In this document: piece by piece, positions 1 to 4,559 of the stretch
How positions within the stretch are numbered: position 1 is the first letter of the stretch
Layout: the number at the start of each line of letters is the position of its first letter
Source of the DNA: Candidatus Levyibacteriota bacterium
GTDB lineage: Bacteria; Patescibacteriota; Microgenomatia; Levybacterales; UBA12049
Direction: 5' to 3'
DNA length: 7,068 nucleotides
Assembly: GCA_016204425.1 (NCBI GenBank)
Contig: JACQKR010000050.1
Location: 1-7,068, forward strand
Translations under genes and position numbers: made by a program
The notes under the pieces: generated by a model
Told to the model about the DNA's origin: nothing
Database searches by the model: none
The model's input: the letters and a program-made list of their open reading frames with translations, nothing else

Positions 1-177
1 CGTATTATTTTCTTCTTGAACAGTAGTAATCGTTCCGGAGACGGTCTTTCGAATCTGCTCTTTTTCAACTGCCTCAGATTGTCTCTGTATGCCACGGTAC
101 TGCAAGAAATATATTCCTGCACCAAAGAGGACTCCGAGTAAAATGGTCAGCAATCCAATCGCAAGTGTTCTTTTCAT
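1..177 (-). CDS. N-terminal part of a membrane-anchored protein (partial, cut by window edge)
   Basis: An open frame of 59 codons begins with ATG at 177-175 (MKRTLAIGLLTILLGVLFGA...) and runs off the left edge without a stop. Residues 4-24 form one hydrophobic segment after a short basic N-terminus, so it is either a signal anchor or an uncleaved signal peptide. About 30 polar residues follow, rich in Glu and Gln, ending in VSGTITTVQEENNT. The 'SGTIT' stretch could open a small beta-barrel or OB-like extracytoplasmic domain, but too little is present to name a family. The start is supported by a promoter whose -10 box lies 10 bases upstream, giving a nearly leaderless mRNA. It is divergent from the 237-1407 operon and shares its control region. 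Confidence 0.7.
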   Translation of the reverse strand, partial: MKRTLAIGLLTILLGVLFGAGIYFLQYRGIQRQSEAVEKEQIRKTVSGTITTVQEENNT

Positions 178-187
178 AAACTCGTCT

Positions 188-216
188 ATTGTACCAAATT
201 GTGTTTTTGTCTCCAA
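188..216 (-). promoter_or_regulatory. Sigma70-type promoter for the minus-strand gene at 177
   Basis: Read on the minus strand, TTGGAG (216-211) is followed after exactly 17 bases by TACAAT (193-188). Initiation about 7 bases later would fall near 181, leaving only a few untranslated bases before ATG 177. The element overlaps the oppositely directed promoter at 199-227. Confidence 0.6.
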
Positions 217-227
217 ATTCATATAAT
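199..227 (+). promoter_or_regulatory. Sigma70-type promoter of the 237-1407 operon
   Basis: TTGTGT (199-204), 17 bases, then a perfect TATAAT (222-227). The expected transcription start near 234 is almost on the GTG at 237. This argues that the first gene is translated from a leaderless mRNA, and rules out the TTG at 189, which would lie upstream of the -35 box. Confidence 0.65.
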
Positions 228-236
228 AATGAAGGA

Positions 237-587
237 GTGAGAGTTTTTACCTATCTTCTTATTAATGGCATAGCGGTATTTCTTGCTGCCTATATCCTTC
301 CCGGTGTCAGTGTCGATACATTTTTTACCGCAATTATTGTTGCGTTAGTCCTGGGAATTGTAAATGCTCTCCTTAAGCCACTTCTTGTACTTTTAACGCT
401 TCCGTTTACTATCCTGACTTTGGGGCTCTTTACGTTCATTATCAACGGATTACTCGTTCTTCTTGTCGATGCGTTTATTGCCGGGTTCACCGTGTCGGGA
501 CTTCTTTGGGCGATTATTTTTAGCCTCGTTATTACCATTGTCAGCTCATTCTTAAATAACCTCACGAAGGAACCGATTTCTCACTAA
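237..587 (+). CDS. Phage holin family / PF04020-type four-helix membrane protein
   Basis: The 116-residue protein, starting at GTG 237, is nearly all hydrophobic. It has about four transmembrane segments, roughly residues 4-22, 27-44, 50-77 and 82-110. The second and third are joined by the family signature GIVNALLKPLLVLLTLPFTI, followed by TLGLFTFIINGLLVLL. The N-terminal LLINGIAVFLAAYILPGV also fits the PF04020 superfamily ('mycobacterial 4 TMS phage holin'). Despite the name, chromosomal members are common and their function is unproven, so a lytic role should not be assumed. The frame is open back to a TTG at 189, but the promoter and the match to family starts (MRVFTYLLINGIA) favour GTG 237. 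It is the first gene of a three-gene operon, with one base between its stop and the next ATG. Confidence 0.85.
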   Translation: MRVFTYLLINGIAVFLAAYILPGVSVDTFFTAIIVALVLGIVNALLKPLLVLLTLPFTILTLGLFTFIINGLLVLLVDAFIAGFTVSGLLWAIIFSLVITIVSSFLNNLTKEPISH

Positions 588-588
588 T

Positions 589-993
589 ATGCGTACCGTA
601 ACAAAGACATATCATATACACGGCCCAGTCGATGCAGTATGGGATGCGTTTGTGAATCCAAAAACGATTGATCGCTGGGGCGGAGGACATGCAGTCATGG
701 AGGAAGCTGTCGGGAAAAAGTTTTCTTTGTGGGGTGGGGATATTCGAGGGACAAATACAGAAGTAGTGCCGCATAAAAAAATCGTTCAGGATTGGTACAG
801 CGGTAACTGGACAGAGCCATCGGTTGTAACTTTTACCTTTACTCAGGAAAAAGACGCAATACGCGTTGACCTTCTCCACGAAAATGTTCCGGATGGGTAC
901 GCAGACGATATTGAAAAAGGGTGGCAGGAGTATTATTTAGGACCAATAAAGCAGCTTGTTGAACAAGAAGCAAAAAATACTAAAAGAGGATAG
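589..993 (+). CDS. SRPBCC / AHSA1-like domain protein
   Basis: A 134-residue soluble protein made of a single START-like (SRPBCC) domain, of the type named after the activator of Hsp90 ATPase C-terminal domain (PF08327). Visible landmarks are the opening VDAVWDAFVNPKTIDRWGGG (14-33), the central KFSLWGGDIRGTNTEVVPHK (44-63), KIVQDWYSGNW (64-74), the strand VVTFTFTQEKDAIRVDLLHENVP (79-101) and the closing helix starting GWQEYYLGPIKQLV (111-124). Such domains bind hydrophobic ligands or client proteins in a deep pocket. The ligand here cannot be read from sequence. Length is normal for a stand-alone member. It starts one base after the stop of the holin-like gene and its own TAG abuts the next ATG, so the three cistrons are probably translationally coupled. 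No good ribosome binding site precedes it. Confidence 0.88.
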   Translation: MRTVTKTYHIHGPVDAVWDAFVNPKTIDRWGGGHAVMEEAVGKKFSLWGGDIRGTNTEVVPHKKIVQDWYSGNWTEPSVVTFTFTQEKDAIRVDLLHENVPDGYADDIEKGWQEYYLGPIKQLVEQEAKNTKRG

Positions 994-1407
994 ATGCCGC
1001 AATTTGAAATAAACAATCTCACCGTCCTCATAGCAGCAGCAGTAAGCATGGTCATAGGATTTGTGTGGTATGGACCACTTTTTGGGAAATCCTGGGCAAA
1101 ACTCATGGGTTTTACAGAGAAGAAGAAAAAAGAAATGAAAAGGGAAGCACCAAGAATGTATGCGATGACGTTTGTTGTTTCACTCATTACCGCATATGTT
1201 TTGGCGTATTTTGTCTTCTTTACGCAGGCACTATCAGCAACAGATGGGATGATGACCGGATTTTTTGTCTGGCTTGGTTTTGTGGCAACAACTCTGTTTA
1301 CCGGGGTTATTTTTGGAAATAAACCAATTGCTCTTTATCTTATCAATGCCGGTTTTCAGCTCGTTTCGCTGCTCACCATGGGAGCAATTCTTGCCGTGTG
1401 GATCTAA
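994..1407 (+). CDS. DUF1761 family membrane protein
   Basis: A 137-residue integral membrane protein. Residues 8-26 form the first helix, ending in the family hallmark IGFVWYGPLFGKSWAKLMG (21-39). A charged loop (KKKKEMKRE) follows, then helices at about 53-76, 85-107 and 112-136. The last part, INAGFQLVSLLTMGAILAVW, is also typical of DUF1761 (PF08570). No biochemical function is established for the family. The ATG directly abuts the TAG of the SRPBCC gene; a short purine run (AGAGGA, 985-990) sits only 3 bases before it, too close for an ideal ribosome binding site, so reinitiation after termination is likely. It is the last gene of the operon. Confidence 0.85.
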   Translation: MPQFEINNLTVLIAAAVSMVIGFVWYGPLFGKSWAKLMGFTEKKKKEMKREAPRMYAMTFVVSLITAYVLAYFVFFTQALSATDGMMTGFFVWLGFVATTLFTGVIFGNKPIALYLINAGFQLVSLLTMGAILAVWI

Positions 1408-1453
1408 ATTTTCTTCATTGACGTTTTTGTTTCCTGTTGTGCTATACCACTCT

Positions 1454-1470
1454 GCCCCGCTAAGCGGGGC
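1454..1470. repeat. GC-rich perfect hairpin between the DUF1761 and L,D-transpeptidase genes
   Basis: GCCCCGC, a TAA loop and GCGGGGC form a perfect 7-bp stem. It lies 47 bases after the DUF1761 stop, in otherwise AT-rich DNA. There is no T-run on either side, so it is not a standard intrinsic terminator. It could still protect the operon's 3' end, or be a copy of a dispersed palindrome. Confidence 0.6.
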
Positions 1471-1490
1471 TCCGTTGGGTATTATACTTA

Positions 1491-1518
1491 TTGCATTTTG
1501 AAAGCAGAGGAGTATAGA
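1491..1518 (+). promoter_or_regulatory. Probable promoter of the L,D-transpeptidase gene
   Basis: TTGCAT (1491-1496), 16 bases, TATAGA (1513-1518). The -10 box ends 8 bases before ATG 1527, again predicting a leaderless or near-leaderless mRNA. AGAGG (1506-1510) lies 16 bases before the ATG, upstream of the -10 box, so it would not be in the transcript. A second TATACT at 1483-1488 lacks a -35 box. Confidence 0.45.
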
Positions 1519-1526
1519 CTTAATAT

Positions 1527-2276
1527 ATGAAGCGAAGAAGAAAGACGAAACATGGCTCCAAGTACGGGAAAATAACCTATTTCTCATTCTTAAAAGCATC
1601 GATTATCGCCTCCTGTATGCTCCTTTTTTTTGGCGTACTTGCCGTACTACTGCAGATACCGCAGGTATACTTTTTTTTCTCATCAAAAGAGCGTATATCA
1701 TTTGATGAGTCATCAGGCGCTTATGATGCTACCGCCTCTTCGGCAACATTTTTGGGAAAGACGTTTTCACTTCCGGAACCACCTCTTGTTGCTTCAGCTG
1801 ATTCGCACGTTCTTGGAGACACAACAAGCAGCAAGCGGATTGAGGTGGATTTAACCAATCAGCGGCTCTACGCTTTTGAGGGCGATAGTAAAGTCTTTGA
1901 TTTTCCGGTTTCAACAGGACTGTGGGGTAGGACACCAACCGGTGAATTTGAGATTTGGATCAAGCTGCGCTACACGACAATGAAGGGCGGCAACAAGGCA
2001 TTGGGAACATACTATTATCTTCCCAATGTTCCATACACCATGTTTTTTTATAATGACAAATATTCGAAATGGGTTGGATACGGAATTCATGGAACGTATT
2101 GGCACAATAATTTTGGTCACCCGATGAGTCATGGATGTATCAATATGAGAACAGAGGAAGTAGCACAACTCTACTATTGGGCACATCCTTCACTTGGTGA
2201 TAAGCAATCGATTACTGCAACAGCAAGCAACAGAGGAACGAAAGTTATTATCTACGGTACGGCACCACCAAGTTAA
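1527..2276 (+). CDS. Membrane-anchored L,D-transpeptidase (YkuD domain)
   Basis: A 249-residue protein with a very basic N-terminus (KRRRKTKHGSK), one transmembrane anchor at about 22-48, a Ser/Ala-rich linker (58-100) and a YkuD catalytic domain (about 103-243, PF03734). The domain opens with IEVDLTNQRLYAFEGDSKVF, continues with STGLWGRTPTGEFEI, and contains the active-site block IHGTYWH (187-193) and SHGCINM (201-207). Cys204 is the expected nucleophile, with His188, His202 and Asn206 nearby. The family cross-links peptidoglycan 3-3 or attaches proteins to it, outside the membrane, through a Cys acyl-enzyme. No LysM or other wall-binding domain is present, so localisation relies on the N-terminal anchor. 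The ATG is the first after the promoter at 1491-1518. The gene stands alone and converges on the 2342-3061 gene. Confidence 0.93.
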   Translation: MKRRRKTKHGSKYGKITYFSFLKASIIASCMLLFFGVLAVLLQIPQVYFFFSSKERISFDESSGAYDATASSATFLGKTFSLPEPPLVASADSHVLGDTTSSKRIEVDLTNQRLYAFEGDSKVFDFPVSTGLWGRTPTGEFEIWIKLRYTTMKGGNKALGTYYYLPNVPYTMFFYNDKYSKWVGYGIHGTYWHNNFGHPMSHGCINMRTEEVAQLYYWAHPSLGDKQSITATASNRGTKVIIYGTAPPS

Positions 2277-2316
2277 CGACGAACTAGTAACTCCGAACTA
2301 CAAACGGATAACGTGA
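2275..2316 (+). repeat. Degenerate heptamer tandem array, consensus AACNNNN, 6 units
   Basis: The triplet AAC recurs at exact 7-base intervals at 2275, 2282, 2289, 2296, 2303 and 2310, with the other four bases variable (T is first in three units). The first AA belongs to the TAA stop of the L,D-transpeptidase. It puts stop codons in all three plus-strand frames within 45 bases. Confidence 0.6.
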
Positions 2317-2329
2317 TTGAATTTTAATG

Positions 2330-2364
2330 AATAGTTAGTAGTTAAAAGTTAGAAGTTATTAGTT
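2330..2364 (-). repeat. Inverted heptamer array, minus-strand consensus AACTNNT, 5 units
   Basis: On the plus strand, five consecutive 7-base units fit ANNAGTT, ending at 2336, 2343, 2350, 2357 and 2364. A further in-phase unit (GATAGTT, 2372-2378) lies one degenerate unit away. Read on the minus strand this is the same AAC-led repeat as at 2275-2316 in opposite orientation. The array contains the stop codon and last codons of the 2342-3061 gene. Confidence 0.7.
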
Positions 2365-3061
2365 TATAGAGGATAGTTCCAAAGACCCCCAGAATATAGG
2401 ATGTGGCAAAATAGAACAGAACAGGAAGCATCTGTATTGACCATTGTCTTCTATATAAGAGAAAAAGCGCTAAAAGCATTACCGAGCCAAAGAAATAGAG
2501 ATCAAAACCAATTTCCTCAAACGCAAGATTTGCGAATATGCCAATTCCGATAAATGCACCGTTTAGGAAGACAAAGAGTAAATCTTTCTGTGATACTTTT
2601 TCACGCCTTGGCATGAAGTACTCATCAAACATCAGTGTGACATTCAGAAGAATAAAACCGATATAGTACACATAATGGCTGAATTCATCATCGTTGTACG
2701 CGATGATTCTGCAGACTGATGTTGTAGTTTTCCCGGCATCGCAAAACCGGGAATTGAGATAATTTGTCACTTCATGATCTCCTGAACCGGCACCGAAGAA
2801 ATACACACCGGTAATAAAGAGAATATTCAGAAAGACATAGAGTCCTGTTTTGAGAAAGGGACTCGAGTAGGTTGCTTGTCGTTTCAATAAATAGTATAGA
2901 ACAATACTGATGAGTGGAATAGGGAGCATCGCGTTGAAATCAAGCCACCTGAGAAATTCATATGGTTGAAGATATCCTGCCGTGAGTGGAGTTAGTCTAT
3001 TGATAGAGAGAAGGAGAATACTTAACGAAAGTCCGGTGAGAATCAGATGTACGCGTTTCAT
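2342..3061 (-). CDS. Multi-pass membrane protein of unknown family
   Basis: A 239-residue protein that I do not recognise. Hydrophobic segments lie at about residues 5-22, 44-59, 70-89, 130-147, 160-178, 187-203 and 209-232, suggesting six or seven transmembrane helices. The longest loop (90-129) contains GAGSGDHEV (90-98), two cysteines (Cys107 and Cys117) that could form a disulfide, and NDDEFSHY (123-130). A further FEEIGFD (181-187) sits between later helices. Such clustered Asp, Glu and His residues at membrane edges could bind metal or form an active site, but this is inference. The gene uses ATG 3061 behind a promoter at 3090-3117 with a roughly 20-base leader. The last residues (LITSNF) and the stop are written in the 7-bp repeat array, so the true ancestral C-terminus may have been replaced. 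Confidence 0.75.
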   Translation of the reverse strand: MKRVHLILTGLSLSILLLSINRLTPLTAGYLQPYEFLRWLDFNAMLPIPLISIVLYYLLKRQATYSSPFLKTGLYVFLNILFITGVYFFGAGSGDHEVTNYLNSRFCDAGKTTTSVCRIIAYNDDEFSHYVYYIGFILLNVTLMFDEYFMPRREKVSQKDLLFVFLNGAFIGIGIFANLAFEEIGFDLYFFGSVMLLALFLLYRRQWSIQMLPVLFYFATSYILGVFGTILYKLITSNF

Positions 3062-3089
3062 ACCTTATTACGGTTATTTTGTTAAGCTG

Positions 3090-3117
3090 ATCATAAATTG
3101 TTGCTGAGTAGTTTCAA
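3090..3117 (-). promoter_or_regulatory. Promoter of the 2342-3061 membrane-protein gene
   Basis: On the minus strand TTGAAA (3117-3112), 16 bases, TATGAT (3095-3090). Expected initiation near 3083 gives a leader of about 20 bases before ATG 3061, with a weak AAGG touching the start. This is the one promoter in the window with a clear short leader. Confidence 0.45.
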
Positions 3118-3128
3118 GTTTTCTTTGT

Positions 3129-3154
3129 GTCATGCTGAATTTATTTCAGCATCT
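3129..3154. repeat. Intergenic palindrome, copy A
   Basis: A 26-base element whose arms ATGCTGAA (3132-3139) and TTCAGCAT (3145-3152) form a perfect 8-bp stem with a 5-base loop, flanked by GTC on the left and CT on the right. It is the same type as copies B and C in this gap. Palindromes of this general form are scattered between genes in many bacterial genomes. Confidence 0.75.
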
Positions 3155-3164
3155 ATTCTCTTTC

Positions 3165-3189
3165 GTAATTCTGGTTTTGTCCAGAATCT
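3165..3189. repeat. Intergenic palindrome, copy B (diverged)
   Basis: Arms ATTCTGG (3168-3174) and CCAGAAT (3181-3187) pair perfectly around a 6-base loop. The element begins GTA and ends CT, matching the outer bases of copy A in the same orientation, but the stem sequence differs by paired changes. Confidence 0.6.
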
Positions 3190-3199
3190 TCCTCTTTTA

Positions 3200-3225
3200 A
3201 GATCCTGAATCTAGTTCAGGATGAC
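3200..3225. repeat. Intergenic palindrome, copy C (inverted relative to A)
   Basis: Arms ATCCTGAA (3202-3209) and TTCAGGAT (3215-3222) form an 8-bp stem with a 5-base loop, followed by GAC. Its reverse complement matches copy A at 20 of 26 positions, and the one stem difference is compensated on the opposite arm. It ends 5 bases before the stop of the PPC gene. With A and B it fills most of the gene-free stretch 3118-3230. Confidence 0.75.
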
Positions 3226-3230
3226 AACAT

Positions 3231-3653
3231 TTAGGATTTCATCAAGTTCAACCCCGTCTTTTTATCATACTCTCGTACTGTTTTATTGGGAAGAATAGTG
3301 AGGTGCACCTCGCACGTTGCCGAGACACGGAGCTGTTTGACGTGGCCCGCAACCGTTGTAAAATTTCTATCGGAAAATACTCCGTGTGCATGGACCAGTG
3401 TCTTCTCATCCATGACAGCGATATTTCCGGTAAGGCTCACAATTTCCAAGTCTTCTTTTTTTTGCAAATCAAGATACTGCTTTTTCTCCAAATCATAATA
3501 AGAGATAGTGATTTCTTCACATGCTCCAAGTCCTGAGAAAAAACCTGCGGTAATGTCGTTTTTCTCACAAAACGTCGCAAGCGCTGATGGTACATCATCA
3601 CCCTTATCAAAACGGAGTATGGAAAACTTGTTTTGGTGATAGATAACTCGCAT
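3231..3653 (-). CDS. PPC / DUF296 domain protein
   Basis: A 140-residue protein that is one PPC (DUF296, PF03479) domain. Landmarks from ATG 3653 are FSILRFDKGDDVPSALATFC (10-29), GFFSGLGACEEITISYYD (37-54), LEIVSLTGNIAV (69-80), LVHAHGVFSD (86-95) and VAGHVKQLRVSATCEVHLTIL (101-121). His88, His90 and His104 match the HxH and GH positions used for metal binding in bacterial trimeric members. In plants the domain is fused to AT-hooks; stand-alone bacterial proteins have no settled function, and names such as 'DNA-binding protein' are carried over. A longer frame from ATG 3689 is rejected because that codon lies inside the TATAAT at 3693-3688. Its 5' end is opposed to the hydrolase gene and contains that gene's promoter. 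Confidence 0.85.
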   Translation of the reverse strand: MRVIYHQNKFSILRFDKGDDVPSALATFCEKNDITAGFFSGLGACEEITISYYDLEKKQYLDLQKKEDLEIVSLTGNIAVMDEKTLVHAHGVFSDRNFTTVAGHVKQLRVSATCEVHLTILPNKTVREYDKKTGLNLMKS

Positions 3654-3656
3654 AAT
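3628..3656 (+). promoter_or_regulatory. Promoter of the alpha/beta hydrolase gene
   Basis: TTGTTT (3628-3633), 17 bases, CATAAT (3651-3656). The -10 box ends 6 bases before an in-frame GTG at 3663, predicting initiation on or next to the start codon. The element lies within the first codons of the PPC gene on the other strand. Confidence 0.5.
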
Positions 3657-3662
3657 AGATCT

Positions 3663-4559
3663 GTGGACAGTAAACGCGTTTTCACACATTATATACCAAA
3701 ATCAATCCATGCTGCAGACGGAGTGAAGCTTTATTATGAAATTGATGATAACCCCAGATCTCATCCGCCGATCTTTTTCCTGCACGGCTTGGGTGGCGAT
3801 GCAACGGCATGGGATGCTGAGCGTTTAGCGTTATATAACAAAGGATATACAACAATCTCTCTTGATTTACGGGGGCATGGTCTCTCGGGGAGGGCAGATG
3901 ATGAAGCTTCGTACGCGCTTCCTCGTTTTGCAGAAGACATCCTCAGACTCTTACAAGAGGAGAATATCAAGAAGTGTATCCTCGTTGGCCATTGTTTTGG
4001 CGGATTTGTTGCTATGCAAGCAACGTATTTTTACCAAACATATGTTGAGGCACTGGTACTCATCGACTCAAATGACAAACCCCCTCGTTTTAGCGAATTT
4101 ATTGTGGATCACGCGCTCGTAAAAAAAGTGGTTCATCTTATTGGGGAACACTTGCCAAATATTGGGTCAACGGGACACGTTGATTTTTCAAAGTATGTGG
4201 GGACGAGCGACTACGATAAAAAACGCTTGCTGTCTGATGTTTTGCATACACATTTACGTAGTTACTTCTTTAGCGCAGAGCAATTTTTCACTGCTGACTT
4301 ACGCGAAGTTCTGAAGAAAATAACGGTTCCTACACTGATCATGCACGGTGCAGAAGATACAATTTTTCCGCCAGAAGTGGCAAAAAAATTACAGAAGAAA
4401 ATTAAAACATCAGAAGTCGCATTTGTTCCCGGAGCAAATCATATTGTTGTTATAAATAATCCGGTAGAACTTGTCAGGCTTCTTGATAATTTTTTGCAAA
4501 AATTACCAGCTACCACCGCCTCCACCGCCAAATCCGCCGCTAGACGCCCCACCACCTGA
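3663..4559 (+). CDS. Alpha/beta-fold hydrolase with a cysteine nucleophile
   Basis: A 298-residue single-domain alpha/beta hydrolase, probably cytoplasmic (no signal peptide). Numbered from GTG 3663: DGVKLYYEID (19-28), oxyanion-hole block FFLHGLGG (38-45), SLDLRGHGLSG (66-76), nucleophile elbow LVGHCFGG (107-114), acid segment LIMHGAEDTIFPPE (225-238) and GANHIVV (257-263). The likely triad is Cys111, Asp232 and His260. The usual Ser of G-H-S-x-G-G is Cys (TGT, 3993-3995). A region of roughly residues 140-215 forms the cap. The substrate cannot be told; esterase, lactonase and dehalogenase-like enzymes share this frame. GTG 3663 is chosen over TTG 3633 because the latter lies in the -35 box. 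The last 18 residues, starting LPATTASTAK, are antisense to the Gly-rich tail of the DUF2207 gene and look like an accidental extension. Confidence 0.88.
   Translation: MDSKRVFTHYIPKSIHAADGVKLYYEIDDNPRSHPPIFFLHGLGGDATAWDAERLALYNKGYTTISLDLRGHGLSGRADDEASYALPRFAEDILRLLQEENIKKCILVGHCFGGFVAMQATYFYQTYVEALVLIDSNDKPPRFSEFIVDHALVKKVVHLIGEHLPNIGSTGHVDFSKYVGTSDYDKKRLLSDVLHTHLRSYFFSAEQFFTADLREVLKKITVPTLIMHGAEDTIFPPEVAKKLQKKIKTSEVAFVPGANHIVVINNPVELVRLLDNFLQKLPATTASTAKSAARRPTT
3688..3693 (-). promoter_or_regulatory. -10 box for the PPC gene
   Basis: A perfect TATAAT on the minus strand (3693-3688). No convincing -35 box lies 16-18 bases upstream. Initiation near 3681 gives a leader of about 28 bases to ATG 3653, and would make the transcript overlap the 5' end of the hydrolase mRNA by about 18 bases in antisense. 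Confidence 0.4.

Noticed and set aside
189..236. In-frame TTG at 189 as start of the holin-like protein
   Set aside because: It lies upstream of the promoter -35 and -10 boxes (199-227), and the added residues are not membrane-like; GTG 237 fits the family start.
237..587. Prophage lysis gene because of the 'phage holin' family name
   Set aside because: No endolysin, structural or integrase gene lies nearby; PF04020 members are common chromosomal genes outside prophages.
562..879. Minus-strand open frame of 105 codons
   Set aside because: It is antisense to the well-supported SRPBCC gene, with low-complexity Cys-rich content and no family resemblance.
1454..1480. Hairpin as a Rho-independent terminator
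   Set aside because: The stem is good but is followed by TCCGTTGGGT on the plus strand and AGAGTGG on the minus strand, with no T-run.
1234..1599. Minus-strand open frame of 121 codons spanning the DUF1761 end and the intergenic hairpin
   Set aside because: It crosses two real plus-strand genes, has no promoter-start arrangement and no recognisable domain.
1911..2186. Minus-strand open frame of 91 codons
   Set aside because: It is a shadow of the YkuD catalytic domain codons.
3118..3230. The palindrome cluster as a CRISPR array or tRNA gene
   Set aside because: Copies differ in stem and orientation, spacing is irregular (10 bases in both gaps but with different element lengths and strands), and no cloverleaf or TTCGA-type loop is present.
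3633..3662. In-frame TTG at 3633 as start of the hydrolase
   Set aside because: It overlaps the -35 box at 3628-3633, and the extra residues are antisense to the PPC coding start; GTG 3663 is used.
3654..3689. ATG at 3689 adding 12 residues to the PPC protein
   Set aside because: The codon sits inside the TATAAT at 3693-3688, so it would not be transcribed from that promoter, and the PPC domain begins after residue 13.
4557..4559. TGA stop of the hydrolase as possible recoding to Gly (as in some candidate phyla)
   Set aside because: No conserved protein in the window contains an in-frame TGA, and reading through would only extend further into antisense DUF2207 sequence.
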